Source of the DNA: Opitutaceae bacterium
Lineage (GTDB): Bacteria > Verrucomicrobiota > Verrucomicrobiia > Opitutales > Opitutaceae
Length of the DNA: 64,000 nt
Assembly: GCA_015075305.1 (NCBI GenBank)
Contig: JABTUS010000007.1
Span: forward strand, 186,001-250,000
Direction: 5' to 3'
The notes under the pieces were generated by a model that saw only the letters and a program-made list of their open reading frames with translations, did no database searches and was not told where the DNA came from. The number at the start of each line of letters is the position of its first letter. Position 1 is the first letter of the stretch. The position numbers and the translations under genes are program-made. Positions 35,028 to 43,808 of this stretch are shown here, piece after piece.

Positions 35028-35972
35028 ATGACAGCCATGGCAAAGAGCAAATCCCCCCATGCGACCTTCCAGTTGCGCGGTCTGATCGCCGCGACATTCA
35101 CGCCCTTCCGCGCCGACGGATCGATTGATCTGAGGCGGATCAAGCCGGTGGTGGACGCCGTGATCGGCCAGGGCGCCGGCGGTCTCTATGTCTGCGGAAG
35201 CACGGGGGAGGGGCCGCTGCTCTCGACGGAGGAGCGGCTGCGCGTCGCGGAGGCGAGCGTGAAGGCGGCCGCGGGGCGCGTGCCCGTGGTGATCCAGGTG
35301 GGGCACAACAGCATCGAGGAGGCGCGGGGCATCGCCGCGCACGCCCAGCGCATCGGCGCGGACGCGGTTTCCGCGACCCCTCCGGGCTATTTCAAGCCCG
35401 ATTCGCTCGGCAATTTCGTCCAGTGCATGGCTCATATCGCTGACGGCGCGCCGAAGCTGCCGTTTTACTACTATCACATCCCGGTTCTTTCAGGCGTGCG
35501 CTTTGACATGGTTGACTTCCTGCAGGCCGGCGGTGCGTGCATTCCGACGTTGCGGGGCATCAAGTTCTCCGACACCCATCTCCATGAAATGCTCGCGTGC
35601 GTGGAGTTCGAGGACGGACGGTACGACATTCTCTTCGGCGTCGACGAGATGCTGCTCGCCGGCCTCGCCTTCGGCGCGCGCGGAGCGGTGGGCTCGACCT
35701 TCAATTTCGCCGCCCCGCTTTACAGGAGGATCATCGCGGCGTTTGAAGCCGGGGACATGAACGAGGCGCGGCGGCTGCAGTCGCTGTCCGCCAGAATGGT
35801 GCGGATCATCGTCGGCAACGGCGGCCGCGGCGGGCTCAAGGCCGCGATGGAGCTCATCGGCGCGGACTGCGGGCACAGTCGCCTGCCGACGGTGACCACC
35901 TCGCAGGCGCAGCGGGTGAAAATGAGGAGGGAGCTCGGCGCGCTGGGCTTCTTCGAGTGGGCGGTGAAGTGA
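35028..35972 (+). CDS. N-acetylneuraminate lyase-like (DapA/NanA family) aldolase
   Basis: The 314-residue TIM-barrel aldolase has the family signature YVCGSTGEGPLLSTEERL, the catalytic tyrosine segment PFYYYHIPV and the Schiff-base lysine in LRGIKFSDTHLHEM. The GSTGE and YYYHIP forms are those of sialate lyases more than of dihydrodipicolinate synthases. The reaction would split N-acetylneuraminate to ManNAc and pyruvate. The ATG at 35028 is taken as start; a TTG at 35001 lies inside the operator and is unlikely, and ATG 35037 is possible. NanM- and AGE-type genes follow with overlapping start/stop codons, which supports a sialate pathway. Confidence 0.8.
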   Translation: MTAMAKSKSPHATFQLRGLIAATFTPFRADGSIDLRRIKPVVDAVIGQGAGGLYVCGSTGEGPLLSTEERLRVAEASVKAAAGRVPVVIQVGHNSIEEARGIAAHAQRIGADAVSATPPGYFKPDSLGNFVQCMAHIADGAPKLPFYYYHIPVLSGVRFDMVDFLQAGGACIPTLRGIKFSDTHLHEMLACVEFEDGRYDILFGVDEMLLAGLAFGARGAVGSTFNFAAPLYRRIIAAFEAGDMNEARRLQSLSARMVRIIVGNGGRGGLKAAMELIGADCGHSRLPTVTTSQAQRVKMRRELGALGFFEWAVK

Positions 35973-37039
35973 AGGCGCCGGGGTTCATCCTGCTGGTGGC
36001 GGTCATTGCGACCTGTCATGGAAAAATGAATACACCTGCGCCCCGGCTTTCTGCACTGGAGCCGCTTCCCGATGTCCATGGTTATGCGGGCATGTTTGCC
36101 GGGGTCTCCGGCGGCGCGCTGCTCTGCGCGGGCGGAGCAAATTTTCCGGACAAACCGCTGTCGCAGGGCGGGAAAAAGGTCTGGCACGACCAGGTGTTTG
36201 TCCTGGAGGCGCCCGACCAGGCCTGGCGTGCCGCCGGCCGCCTGCCCCGGGCGAATGGCTACGGGGTGTCGGCGACCTGGCGCGATGGCATTGTCCTTGC
36301 CGGGGGCGGTGATGCGAACGCGAATTTCCGCGAGTGCCGCATGATGCGCTGGGACGGCAGACAGCTCACTTTCCTTCCCCTGCCGTCCCTCCCCGCTGCG
36401 GTGGCGAATGCCTGCGGGGCACTTGTCGGTGACAGCCTGTTCATCGCCGGCGGTCAGGAAACGCCGTCGGCCACTTCAACGCTTGCGCGGTGTTTTGTCC
36501 TGGACCTTGCCGCGGCGGAACGCGCCTGGCGTGAAGTGCCCTGGCCGCGGGGCGCGCCCGGTCGCGTGCTGGGTGTCGCGGCTGCCCTGGACGGATGGTT
36601 TTATCTTTTCAGCGGCACGGACCTGTACGCCGGCCCGACGGGAGCGGCTGAGCGCCGCTACCTGAACGACGCGTGGCGGTACCGCGAGGATGCGGGCTGG
36701 CAGCGTCTGGCGGATCTGCCCCATGCGGTGGTGGCGGCGCCTTCACCGGCGATGGCTGCCGGGCGCGGCAATCTTGCGATTGCGGGTGGAGTGTGGCCCG
36801 AATACCTGGCAGCGATTCCACCGAACGCGCCGCATCCTGGATTTTCCAGAGGGATGCTGGTCTATGACAGCGGGGCCGATCGCTGGATTTCGATTGAAGC
36901 GGGCGGCCTGCCGCCCGGCGCTCCGCCGAGGGTGACTGCGCCTCTGGTTGCGTGGCGGGACCGCCATGTTGTCACCAGCGGGGAAGTGGTGCCAGGCGTG
37001 CGCACGCCGAGTGTCCTTACCTTCCGGTTTCCTCCATGA
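35969..37039 (+). CDS. Kelch-repeat protein, N-acetylneuraminate epimerase-like (NanM-like)
   Basis: The 356-residue product starts at a GTG that overlaps the lyase stop (GTGA) and begins with a signal-peptide-like stretch (MKAPGFILLVAVIATC). Kelch-type blades follow: GALLCAGGANFPDKPLSQGG, VWHDQVFVLE, DSLFIAGGQETPS and NLAIAGGVWPEYL. NanM-like proteins convert the alpha to the beta anomer (or act on anhydro forms) of sialic acid in the periplasm. The segment 'GGANFP...GGKKVWHD' is characteristic of that group. An ATG at 36026 would remove the signal peptide and is less likely. Confidence 0.75.
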   Translation: MKAPGFILLVAVIATCHGKMNTPAPRLSALEPLPDVHGYAGMFAGVSGGALLCAGGANFPDKPLSQGGKKVWHDQVFVLEAPDQAWRAAGRLPRANGYGVSATWRDGIVLAGGGDANANFRECRMMRWDGRQLTFLPLPSLPAAVANACGALVGDSLFIAGGQETPSATSTLARCFVLDLAAAERAWREVPWPRGAPGRVLGVAAALDGWFYLFSGTDLYAGPTGAAERRYLNDAWRYREDAGWQRLADLPHAVVAAPSPAMAAGRGNLAIAGGVWPEYLAAIPPNAPHPGFSRGMLVYDSGADRWISIEAGGLPPGAPPRVTAPLVAWRDRHVVTSGEVVPGVRTPSVLTFRFPP

Positions 37040-38244
37040 GTCTCTCCGTTCACCGCCTCGGGCAACTGCGTCGCGCGTATTCCGGCGACCTTCTGGAAAG
37101 CACGATTCCCTTCTGGCTGCGGCACGGGCTCGATCACGAGCATGGCGGCCTGCTCTCCGGACTTGGCGAGGATGGATCGGTGATCGACACCGACAAGGCG
37201 GTCTGGCTGCAGGGCCGGGCGGCCTGGACCTTTGCGACGCTGTACAACACGGTTGCCAGGCAGCCGGAATGGCTTGCCGCGTCGAAGCAGTGTCTGGATT
37301 TCATCCGGGCGCACTGCCGGGGGCCGGGGGGGAAACTGTATTTCACGGTGACGCGGGATGGCCGGCCACTGCGCATGCGACGCTACGTGTACAGCGAGTG
37401 CTTCGCGGCGATCGGAAACGCGGCCTACTCAAAGGCGTCGGGTGACGCGCGCGCCGCGGAGGAGGCGCTCCAGTATTTTGCGACCTACCTTCACCACAGT
37501 TTCACGCCCGGCGTGATGCCTGCGAAGACCGATCCGGCGACGCGCCCGATGAAGGGAGTCGCGCCCCACATGATCGCCATTGTCACCGCGCAGGAGATTC
37601 GTGCGCTGCTTGGCGATGTGGCGGTTGGAGGTGCGACCTGCACGCAATGGATCGACCGTTCGCTTGCGGCCATAGAAAAGGACTTTTTCAAACCCCAGCA
37701 TGGCGCGCTGATGGAGATTGTGGGCGCGGATGGAGCCGTGCTCGACACGTTCGACGGCCGCACGCTCAATCCCGGTCACGCTCTCGAATGCGCGTGGTTC
37801 ATCCTTCACGAGGCGAAGCTTCGGGGTCGCGACGCGCGGCTGCTGCGGCTGGGGCTGTCGATCCTCGACTGCATGTGGGAGCGCGGGTGGGACACCGAGT
37901 TTGGCGGACTGCTGTATTTCACCGATCTTTTCGGGAAACCGGTGCAGGAGTATTGGGCGGAGATGAAGTTCTGGTGGCCGCACAATGAGGCCGAGATTGC
38001 GACACTGCTGGCCTATCAGCTCACGAAGGATGCGAAATACGCGGCCTGGCACACGGAGGTGCATGACTGGTCGCACCGCGTTTTTGCCGATCCCGTGCAC
38101 GGCGAGTGGTTCGGCTACGCGCATCGGGACGGGCGCATCTCAACGCGACTCAAGGGCAACACCTGGAAGGGACCGTTTCACCTGCCCCGCATGCAGTGGT
38201 ACTGCGCACGCCTGGTTTCGGAAATGATGCCTGCGGCAACGTAG
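37036..38244 (+). CDS. N-acylglucosamine 2-epimerase family protein
   Basis: The 402-residue (alpha/alpha)6-barrel protein starts at an ATG overlapping the preceding stop (ATGA). It has family motifs WLRHGLDHEHGGLLSGLGED, RMRRYVYSECFAAIGNAAYS, the His-containing GVAPHMIAIV and LNPGHALECAWF, and EYWAEMKFWWPHNEAEIATL. Enzymes of this type interconvert ManNAc and GlcNAc, the step after sialate lyase. No GlcNAc kinase, NagA or NagB gene is nearby, so later steps are encoded elsewhere. Confidence 0.88.
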   Translation: MSLSVHRLGQLRRAYSGDLLESTIPFWLRHGLDHEHGGLLSGLGEDGSVIDTDKAVWLQGRAAWTFATLYNTVARQPEWLAASKQCLDFIRAHCRGPGGKLYFTVTRDGRPLRMRRYVYSECFAAIGNAAYSKASGDARAAEEALQYFATYLHHSFTPGVMPAKTDPATRPMKGVAPHMIAIVTAQEIRALLGDVAVGGATCTQWIDRSLAAIEKDFFKPQHGALMEIVGADGAVLDTFDGRTLNPGHALECAWFILHEAKLRGRDARLLRLGLSILDCMWERGWDTEFGGLLYFTDLFGKPVQEYWAEMKFWWPHNEAEIATLLAYQLTKDAKYAAWHTEVHDWSHRVFADPVHGEWFGYAHRDGRISTRLKGNTWKGPFHLPRMQWYCARLVSEMMPAAT

Positions 38245-38353
38245 GCGGTGGGGAGTTTTGGCCTGGCACCTGGCGGCGGGGAGACGGCTGCCGGCTCCGG
38301 CCGATCAGGCACTGACGGATTGCGTTGCGCGGGCGAGGCGCTTCGATGGGTCG

Positions 38354-39670
38354 ATGGCCTCTTTCTTTCGGCACATTCCCCTTCGCATCACGTTTGCCAT
38401 GACCGCTCTCATGGTTTCACGGATCCCATCGGCGGCGACTCCCGCGCCCGCGATCGAGGATGAATCAAAGGTTGTGCCCTACACGCTGCCCGATCCGTTG
38501 CTCGCGGAGGACGGCACGCGCATTCAGACCTCCGCTCAGTGGATGGCGAAGCGCAGGCCGGAACTGCTCGAGCTGTTCTCGAAAGATGTCTATGGCCGCA
38601 CGCCGACGCGCAGACTCAAGGCTGTGCACGCTGAAGTGACATCGACTGACACAAATGCCCTGGGAGGAAAGGCGACGCGCAAGGAGGTGACGATCTGGTT
38701 CACGAAAGGCAGGGAAGGTCCGCGCATGCGCCTGCTGATGTACGTGCCGAATCACGTGAAGCAGGCGCCGCCGGTGTTTCTCGGACTCAATTTCTATGGA
38801 AACCACACGGTGGACAACGATCCCGGGATTGCGTTGGCGGATCCGATCTCTGTTTTCGCGCCGGGGAAGCCGCTGCCGACCACGCCCCGGGGAAAGGATC
38901 GGCCGCCGATGGGACGCGGCGGCCAGGCGGACCGCTGGCAGGTCGGAATGGTGGTCGACCACGGGTACTCCACGGTGACGGCTTGGTACACCGACCTTTG
39001 TCCCGACCGCATCGGTGGACTCGACGAGAATGTTGCGTCGATTTTTTCCACGGGCGGGACGGAAGGCCGGGCGGATGACGCCTGGGGGGCGATCGGAATC
39101 TGGGCCTGGGGCCTGAGTCGCGCGCTGGATTACCTGGAAACGGACCGGAGCGTGGATGCGCGACGCGTGGCGGTGCACGGTCACTCGCGTCTGGGCAAGG
39201 CTGCGCTTTGGGCCGGCGCGCAGGATCCGCGTTTTGCGATGGTGATTTCGAATGACAGCGGCTGCGGAGGCGCGGCGCTCAGCAAGCGCGTGTTTGGCGA
39301 GACGGTGGGACTCATCAACAAGACCTTTCCCCATTGGTTCGCGAAGCGTTTCCGAGCCTATGACGACAATGAGGCCGCCCTGCCGGTGGACCAGCATGAG
39401 CTGCTGGCCTTGGTTGCGCCTCGTCCGCTGTATGTGGCGAGTGCGAGCGAGGATCTATGGGCTGATCCCAAGGGCGAATTTCTGAGCGCGAAGCTTGCGG
39501 GACCCGTTTACGCGCTTTTCGGAAAGACCGGGGTGGGCGTCGACGAAATGCCTCCCGTCGACTCACCCGTGGGTGGAACGATCGCCTATCACCTGCGCAC
39601 GGGAAAGCATGACATCACCGCCTACGATTGGGCGCAGTACCTGAAGTTTGCGGACCGACATCTGCGCTGA
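38354..39670 (+). CDS. Glucuronoyl esterase-like secreted hydrolase (CE15 type)
   Basis: The 438-residue alpha/beta hydrolase has an N-terminal signal peptide (MASFFRHIPLRITFAMTALM). Catalytic elements are the nucleophile serine in VAVHGHSRLGKAALWAG, the oxyanion-like SNDSGCGGAALSKR, the acidic ASASEDLWADPKGEF and the terminal His in GKHDITAYDW. The GHSRxGK and GCGGAAL motifs are those of bacterial CE15 4-O-methyl-glucuronoyl esterases, which cut lignin-xylan ester links. It lies 109 bp after the AGE gene on the same strand but its substrate is unrelated to sialate, so co-regulation is uncertain. The longer frame back to a TTG was rejected. Confidence 0.82.
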   Translation: MASFFRHIPLRITFAMTALMVSRIPSAATPAPAIEDESKVVPYTLPDPLLAEDGTRIQTSAQWMAKRRPELLELFSKDVYGRTPTRRLKAVHAEVTSTDTNALGGKATRKEVTIWFTKGREGPRMRLLMYVPNHVKQAPPVFLGLNFYGNHTVDNDPGIALADPISVFAPGKPLPTTPRGKDRPPMGRGGQADRWQVGMVVDHGYSTVTAWYTDLCPDRIGGLDENVASIFSTGGTEGRADDAWGAIGIWAWGLSRALDYLETDRSVDARRVAVHGHSRLGKAALWAGAQDPRFAMVISNDSGCGGAALSKRVFGETVGLINKTFPHWFAKRFRAYDDNEAALPVDQHELLALVAPRPLYVASASEDLWADPKGEFLSAKLAGPVYALFGKTGVGVDEMPPVDSPVGGTIAYHLRTGKHDITAYDWAQYLKFADRHLR

Positions 39671-39801
39671 AATCGTGAGCGTGAGGCCTACATGAAGCAG
39701 ATCGACGCCGAGTCGGCGGCGCGGGGGGAGCCAGGAAAGAAGCGGAACCAGCGGGCGTCGGAAAGCTGATGCAATTGCTGCATTCCGAGACGACAAGGCG
39801 G

Positions 39802-40080
39802 TCAAAAGACTGATCGGAGCTCAAGGTAGATCAAGACGAGGACGAGTGCTACTCCGACGATCCACCAGAATCGCGAAATGCCCAGGGAGGTTTGAGTTCG
39901 TCGGGGGCGGTGTGCTGAAAGCTCATCCTCGGACGGGGGGAGGTCCAGGCCGTCGTAGCGCGTGGCCTCCTCGTTCCAGCCGGATCGCTCATCGGCACCG
40001 CACTCCGGGCAGGCGCGGGCGTTGGGAGGAACATCGGCGCCGCAGTTGGGACATTCCGAAGGCGTGCGGGAGCGTTTCAC
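39802..40080 (-). CDS. Small zinc-ribbon membrane protein
   Basis: The roughly 92-residue protein has an N-terminal zinc ribbon, CPNCGADVPPNARACPECGA, of the double-CxxC type, a polar linker and one C-terminal membrane helix (FWWIVGVALVLVLIYLEL). The start is uncertain; GTG at 40080 places the ribbon close to the N-terminus, while a TTG at 40098 adds six residues. Function is unknown; similar ribbon-plus-helix proteins are common in Verrucomicrobia and Planctomycetes. Confidence 0.65.
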   Translation of the reverse strand: MKRSRTPSECPNCGADVPPNARACPECGADERSGWNEEATRYDGLDLPPSEDELSAHRPRRTQTSLGISRFWWIVGVALVLVLIYLELRSVF

Positions 40081-40253
40081 AGTACCAATCAAACGCAAGT
40101 TGCGGGGATTTCAAGAGGAGCAGAGGGGACTTTAGGCGAACGGCTTCAGGCTTGAAGGATCATGGTTTCGGGTGCAGCATTTGACCTCTCGGAAGCATTG
40201 GATTCCCTTTCCATTCAGCAAAATCCGCGTGCCGTCCAACACCCCCCTGCTCT

Positions 40254-40748
40254 ATGATCACTCTCAGTATCAATGGCGTTGAAAAGCAGGTGGATGTGGA
40301 CCCGGAGACGCCGTTGCTGTGGGTCCTTCGCGATCACCTGAGTCTTGCCGGAACCAAGTACGGCTGCGGCATGGCCATGTGCGGGGCGTGCACGGTCCAT
40401 CTCGACGGAGAGGCCGAGCGGTCCTGTTCGATTCCCGTGGGCAAGGTTGGCGGCAGGAAAATTGTCACGATCGAGGGTCTCGCGGCGGACTCAAAGCGGA
40501 TTCTTCACCCGCTGCAGCAGGTTTGGATCGATGACGACGTTGCCCAGTGCGGCTACTGCCAGGCGGGCCAGATCATGAGTGCAGCGGCCCTGCTGGCGAA
40601 GAATCCGAAGCCATCCGATGCGGACATCGATTCCGCCATGTCGGGAAATCTATGCCGCTGCGGAACCTACCAGCGCATTCGAGCCGGCATTCATCGGGCC
40701 GCTGAGCTCGCGGCACGGTCGAAGACGGAAATCGCGACGGTGAACTGA
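40254..40748 (+). CDS. [2Fe-2S] small subunit of a molybdenum hydroxylase (IorA/CoxS-like), orphan
   Basis: The 164-residue protein has both [2Fe-2S] clusters of xanthine-oxidase-type small subunits: plant-ferredoxin Cys motif [17 protein letters not shown] with a preceding GTKYGCG, and the alpha-helical domain motif [11 protein letters not shown]...[13 protein letters not shown]. It matches the short IorA-type subunit that partners an IorB-type molybdopterin subunit. Normally the large subunit follows immediately; here the gene is followed by a repeat element and then by convergent xylA. Either the large subunit is elsewhere or the operon was broken at the repeat. Confidence 0.9.
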   Translation: MITLSINGVEKQVDVDPETPLLWVLRDHLSLAGTKYGCGMAMCGACTVHLDGEAERSCSIPVGKVGGRKIVTIEGLAADSKRILHPLQQVWIDDDVAQCGYCQAGQIMSAAALLAKNPKPSDADIDSAMSGNLCRCGTYQRIRAGIHRAAELAARSKTEIATVN

Positions 40749-40780
40749 GCCGGCGGTCGATCGCGTGGAGGGATGAGTGC

Positions 40781-40990
40781 GCTCCGCCATGGAGGGGCAC
40801 GCTCCGTCGTGACCAGGGGACGTGCGACGCGAAACGGCGCCGGAATTTTTCACGCGGAGGCGCGGAGCACGCGGAGAAGAGGAAGTGGAGTTCGAGAAGC
40901 GTTGCGATACGTTGGACGCGAAATGACCGGCGTCTTGGCGCGACGCGCGAACCCTGGGCATGACAAAGCGTGCCCCTCCAACGGAGGGGG
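40781..40990. repeat. Palindromic repeat element, family A arms inverted (MITE-like)
   Basis: The left arm 40791-40818 (GGAGGGGCACGCTCCGTCGT then GACCAGGG) and the right arm 40952-40979 (CCCTGGGCATGACAAAGCGT then GCCCCTCC) are inverted copies with about four mismatches in 28 positions. They enclose about 130 bp with GCGGAGGCGCGGAGCACGCG and no ORF. Single arms of the same family occur at 4961 and 12535. This fills the 40749-41078 gap. Confidence 0.65.
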
Positions 40991-41078
40991 GAATGCATGA
41001 TCATCCAACGGTGGTGGATGGATGCGATGATGGCGAGGCGGCGGGCGCTTGAAGGTGGCGCCTCGATCGCCGCGGAGC

Positions 41079-42413
41079 CTACGGGTGCAGGTAGCGGTTG
41101 AGCAGGTTTTCCAGGTATTCCTGGCGTCCGCTGCGTGGCGTGGGCTCTCCCAGCTTCGTGAGGACGAGTTTTTCGAGCTCCTTGAAACCGATTTTCCGGG
41201 TTTCAATCTGCCGGCCAAAGCTGGAGTCGAAACTTGAATAACGATCAGCAACGAAATTCTCAAACCGGCCATCGGCGAGGATTGAGCGGGCGATCTTGAA
41301 TGCCGCGACATAGGCGTCCATGCCGCCGATGTGGGCGTGGAAGAGATCCTCCGGATCAATGCTCTGGCGGCGGAGTTTGGCGTCGAAGTTGAATCCGCCT
41401 GAACCGAGGCCGCCCGCCCTCAGGATGGAAATCATCGCGAGCGTCAGCTCCCTGACATCAGTGTTGAACTGGTCGGTGTCCCAGCCGAGCAGGAGATCGC
41501 CAGCATTGGCATCGATCGAGCCGAGCATGCCCTGGGCGGCCGCCACCTCGATCTCGTGCTGGAAGGTGTGGCCCGCGAGGGTGGCGTGGTTGGTTTCGAT
41601 GTTGAACTTGAAGACCTTTTCGAGCCCGAAGGTGCGCAGGAAGGCGATGCCGCTGGCGACGTCGAAGTCGTACTGGTGCTTGGTCGGCTCCTTGGGTTTG
41701 GGTTCGATCAGGAACTGCCCGTCGAAGCCGATGCTGCGAGCGTAGTCTTTCGCCATGTGCATGAACGCCGCCAGGTGCTCCTGTTCGCGCTTGAGATTGG
41801 TGTTGAGCAGCGTCTCGTAGCCTTCGCGGCCGCCCCAGAAGACATAGTTTTCACCGCCGAGTGCATGCGTGATTTCGAGCGCCTTCTTCACCTGGGCCGC
41901 GGCGTAGGCGAAAACGTGCGCGTCGGGATTGGTGGCGGCACCCGACATGTAGCGGGGATTCGAGAAAAGATTTGCCGTGCCCCAAAGCAGCTTCACGCCG
42001 GTGGCCTTTTGGAGCTGCTTCGCGTGGCTGACAATCTGGTCGAGGATCCGGTTGGTCTCCGCGAGCGTCCGGCCCTCGGGTGCGATGTCGCGGTCGTGGA
42101 AGCACCAGAACGGTGCCTTGATCTTTTGGAAGAATTCGAAGCCCGCCTCGAGGCGGACCTTGGCCACGCTGACAGGATCCTTGCCGCGCTCCCAGGGGCG
42201 CACAATCGTGCCGGGACCGAACGGATCACTGCCGGTGCCGCGGAAGGAATGCCAGTAGGCGATGGAGAAACGCATGTGGTCACTGACGGTTTTGCCGTCG
42301 ATGACCTCATCCGGATTGTAGTGGCGGAACGCCAGCGGGTTGTCTGAGTCGGCGCCTTCGTAGGCGATCGACGGAATGCTGCTGAAATAGGACTTCTTCG
42401 AGGACTTGGCCAT
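41079..42413 (-). CDS. xylA: Xylose isomerase
   Basis: The 444-residue enzyme interconverts D-xylose and D-xylulose. Catalytic His/Asp appear in [14 protein letters not shown]; metal ligands lie in [19 protein letters not shown] (Glu, and Lys for substrate), [19 protein letters not shown] and the C-terminal [20 protein letters not shown]. The start is the ATG of [10 protein letters not shown], at the usual length; upstream codons in frame are unlike the family. A xylulokinase gene is not adjacent. The gene is divergent from DUF4202 and could serve xylan breakdown together with the (now broken) GH10 and the CE15 esterase. Confidence 0.96.
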   Translation of the reverse strand: MAKSSKKSYFSSIPSIAYEGADSDNPLAFRHYNPDEVIDGKTVSDHMRFSIAYWHSFRGTGSDPFGPGTIVRPWERGKDPVSVAKVRLEAGFEFFQKIKAPFWCFHDRDIAPEGRTLAETNRILDQIVSHAKQLQKATGVKLLWGTANLFSNPRYMSGAATNPDAHVFAYAAAQVKKALEITHALGGENYVFWGGREGYETLLNTNLKREQEHLAAFMHMAKDYARSIGFDGQFLIEPKPKEPTKHQYDFDVASGIAFLRTFGLEKVFKFNIETNHATLAGHTFQHEIEVAAAQGMLGSIDANAGDLLLGWDTDQFNTDVRELTLAMISILRAGGLGSGGFNFDAKLRRQSIDPEDLFHAHIGGMDAYVAAFKIARSILADGRFENFVADRYSSFDSSFGRQIETRKIGFKELEKLVLTKLGEPTPRSGRQEYLENLLNRYLHP

Positions 42414-42554
42414 GGGATGAAACGAAAGGCTGGGAGGGATGGACAAGGGTTCAGCCAATCGCCGGGCGGGCCGGAAAACCAGCCGAATTTTTCGGTGAAG
42501 GCAGTTCCGGCGTGAGTTCACAGCGCTGATGGTCAATACTTGTGATGAGCAAAC

Positions 42555-43142
42555 ATGTCGGACACCCCCTATTCCCGCGCCCGGATTCTGATTGACCAGG
42601 CTCACGCGGCTGACCCGCAGCGGACGGCTGATGGCCGGCCGGCCGAGCTTGCCTATGCGGATGCGATGGAGGCCTGGGTGGCCCGGCTTGATCCTCTGGC
42701 GTCATCGCTCCTTCGGCTTGGGGCCCGGTGCCAGCACCTCGAACGCTGGTCGGTGCCGCGGTCGACGTTTCCCCTGGGCAAGGTGGGGTATCACAAGTGG
42801 CGGCGGCTCCTGTATGTTCGCCAGGCGGAGCGCGCCCGTGAACTTCTGCTTCAGGCGGGCGTGCCGGAACACGAGGTTGCCGATGTCGCCACCTGGGTGG
42901 GCAAGAGCGGGCTCAAGGACAACCCGGGGACGCAGATGCTGGAGGATGCGGCCTGCCTGGTTTTTCTGGAGAAGGAAATCAGCGGATTTGCCGCGCAGCA
43001 TGCGGACTACCCGCGGGAGAAGTTCATCGACATCCTGCGCAAGACCTGGCGGAAGATGAGCCCGCGCGCGCAGCTCGCCGGACTTGCCTTGGATCTGCCT
43101 CCTGACATTGCCGCGCTGGTGCGTGATGCCGTGACGAACTGA
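42555..43142 (+). CDS. DUF4202 protein
   Basis: The 195-residue protein matches DUF4202: an N-terminal [14 protein letters not shown], the segment [20 protein letters not shown] and [20 protein letters not shown], then [30 protein letters not shown]. His/Asp residues in 'RcQHi.RW..pR..yp....gY..WR' are conserved in the family and suggest a metal-dependent HD-like site. Function is unknown. It is divergent from xylA with a 141-bp gap. Confidence 0.85.
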   Translation: MSDTPYSRARILIDQAHAADPQRTADGRPAELAYADAMEAWVARLDPLASSLLRLGARCQHLERWSVPRSTFPLGKVGYHKWRRLLYVRQAERARELLLQAGVPEHEVADVATWVGKSGLKDNPGTQMLEDAACLVFLEKEISGFAAQHADYPREKFIDILRKTWRKMSPRAQLAGLALDLPPDIAALVRDAVTN

Positions 43143-43169
43143 TTTGGCGGGCGTGCACCCGCTTCGCGA

Positions 43170-43700
43170 TCAGCCCGCCACAAGCGGCGGCGGCGACTCC
43201 GGCGTGCGTGGCGCGCGTTTCATGAAGGCGGCGATGATGAGCGAAAAGACCGTGCCCATGATCGGCACCACAAAGACCATGACGATAAGGAACCAAAGCG
43301 GGCTTGCGAAAAACCTGAGCATGCCCTCGACGGCATGCAATTTATCCGCGGGCACCTTCTGCCTGGCGTTTTCCAAAACGAGTTCGTGGAATGCGGGGTT
43401 GATCAGCGTGCCGTAGACGTAGGCGAGCACGCCGCCGATCACGCCTTGAAAGACTGAAGTGAGTGCCCCCGTACCGACAGCCCTGCCGTAGCTGAGCGAG
43501 CCGTCGGGTGAAGAGTCGCGAACCGCACGCATCGTGAGTACCAAACCGACGATCGAAACCGCAAACCCGCCGATCATGCCGATGGTCTGGCCAGTTTGGA
43601 ATCTGGCCATATCGTTGTGAAAACCCAGCAGGTACTCGACCAAGGTCACCAAGGTTCCCGCCACCGCCATTGCCGAACCATAGAGAAGGGCAGTTTTCAT
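43170..43700 (-). CDS. DUF4199-like membrane protein
   Basis: The 176-residue protein has four membrane helices: near residues 5-27, 40-60, 78-100 and 130-158. The DUF4199 arrangement (N-terminal helix, a polar 'G.l.fg.a...g' loop here SLSYGRAVGTGALTSVFQG and a short periplasmic helix FHELVLENARQK) is recognisable. Function is unknown. It is convergent with the DUF4202 gene (27 bp). Confidence 0.75.
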   Translation of the reverse strand: MKTALLYGSAMAVAGTLVTLVEYLLGFHNDMARFQTGQTIGMIGGFAVSIVGLVLTMRAVRDSSPDGSLSYGRAVGTGALTSVFQGVIGGVLAYVYGTLINPAFHELVLENARQKVPADKLHAVEGMLRFFASPLWFLIVMVFVVPIMGTVFSLIIAAFMKRAPRTPESPPPLVAG

Positions 43701-43808
43701 TCTGACAGGTTAACGGCGCTTCGGCGTGGAAGCGATCCTGATTTTTGTCCTGTCACCGTGAGGAACGCTGAAGCCGATTGGTGATTCAGGCATGCAGTCG
43801 CGTGCCCG

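Noticed and set aside
40781-40990. CRISPR array or insertion sequence
   Set aside because: There are only two inverted arms and no regular spacers, transposase or target duplication that I can see; a small palindromic repeat element fits better.
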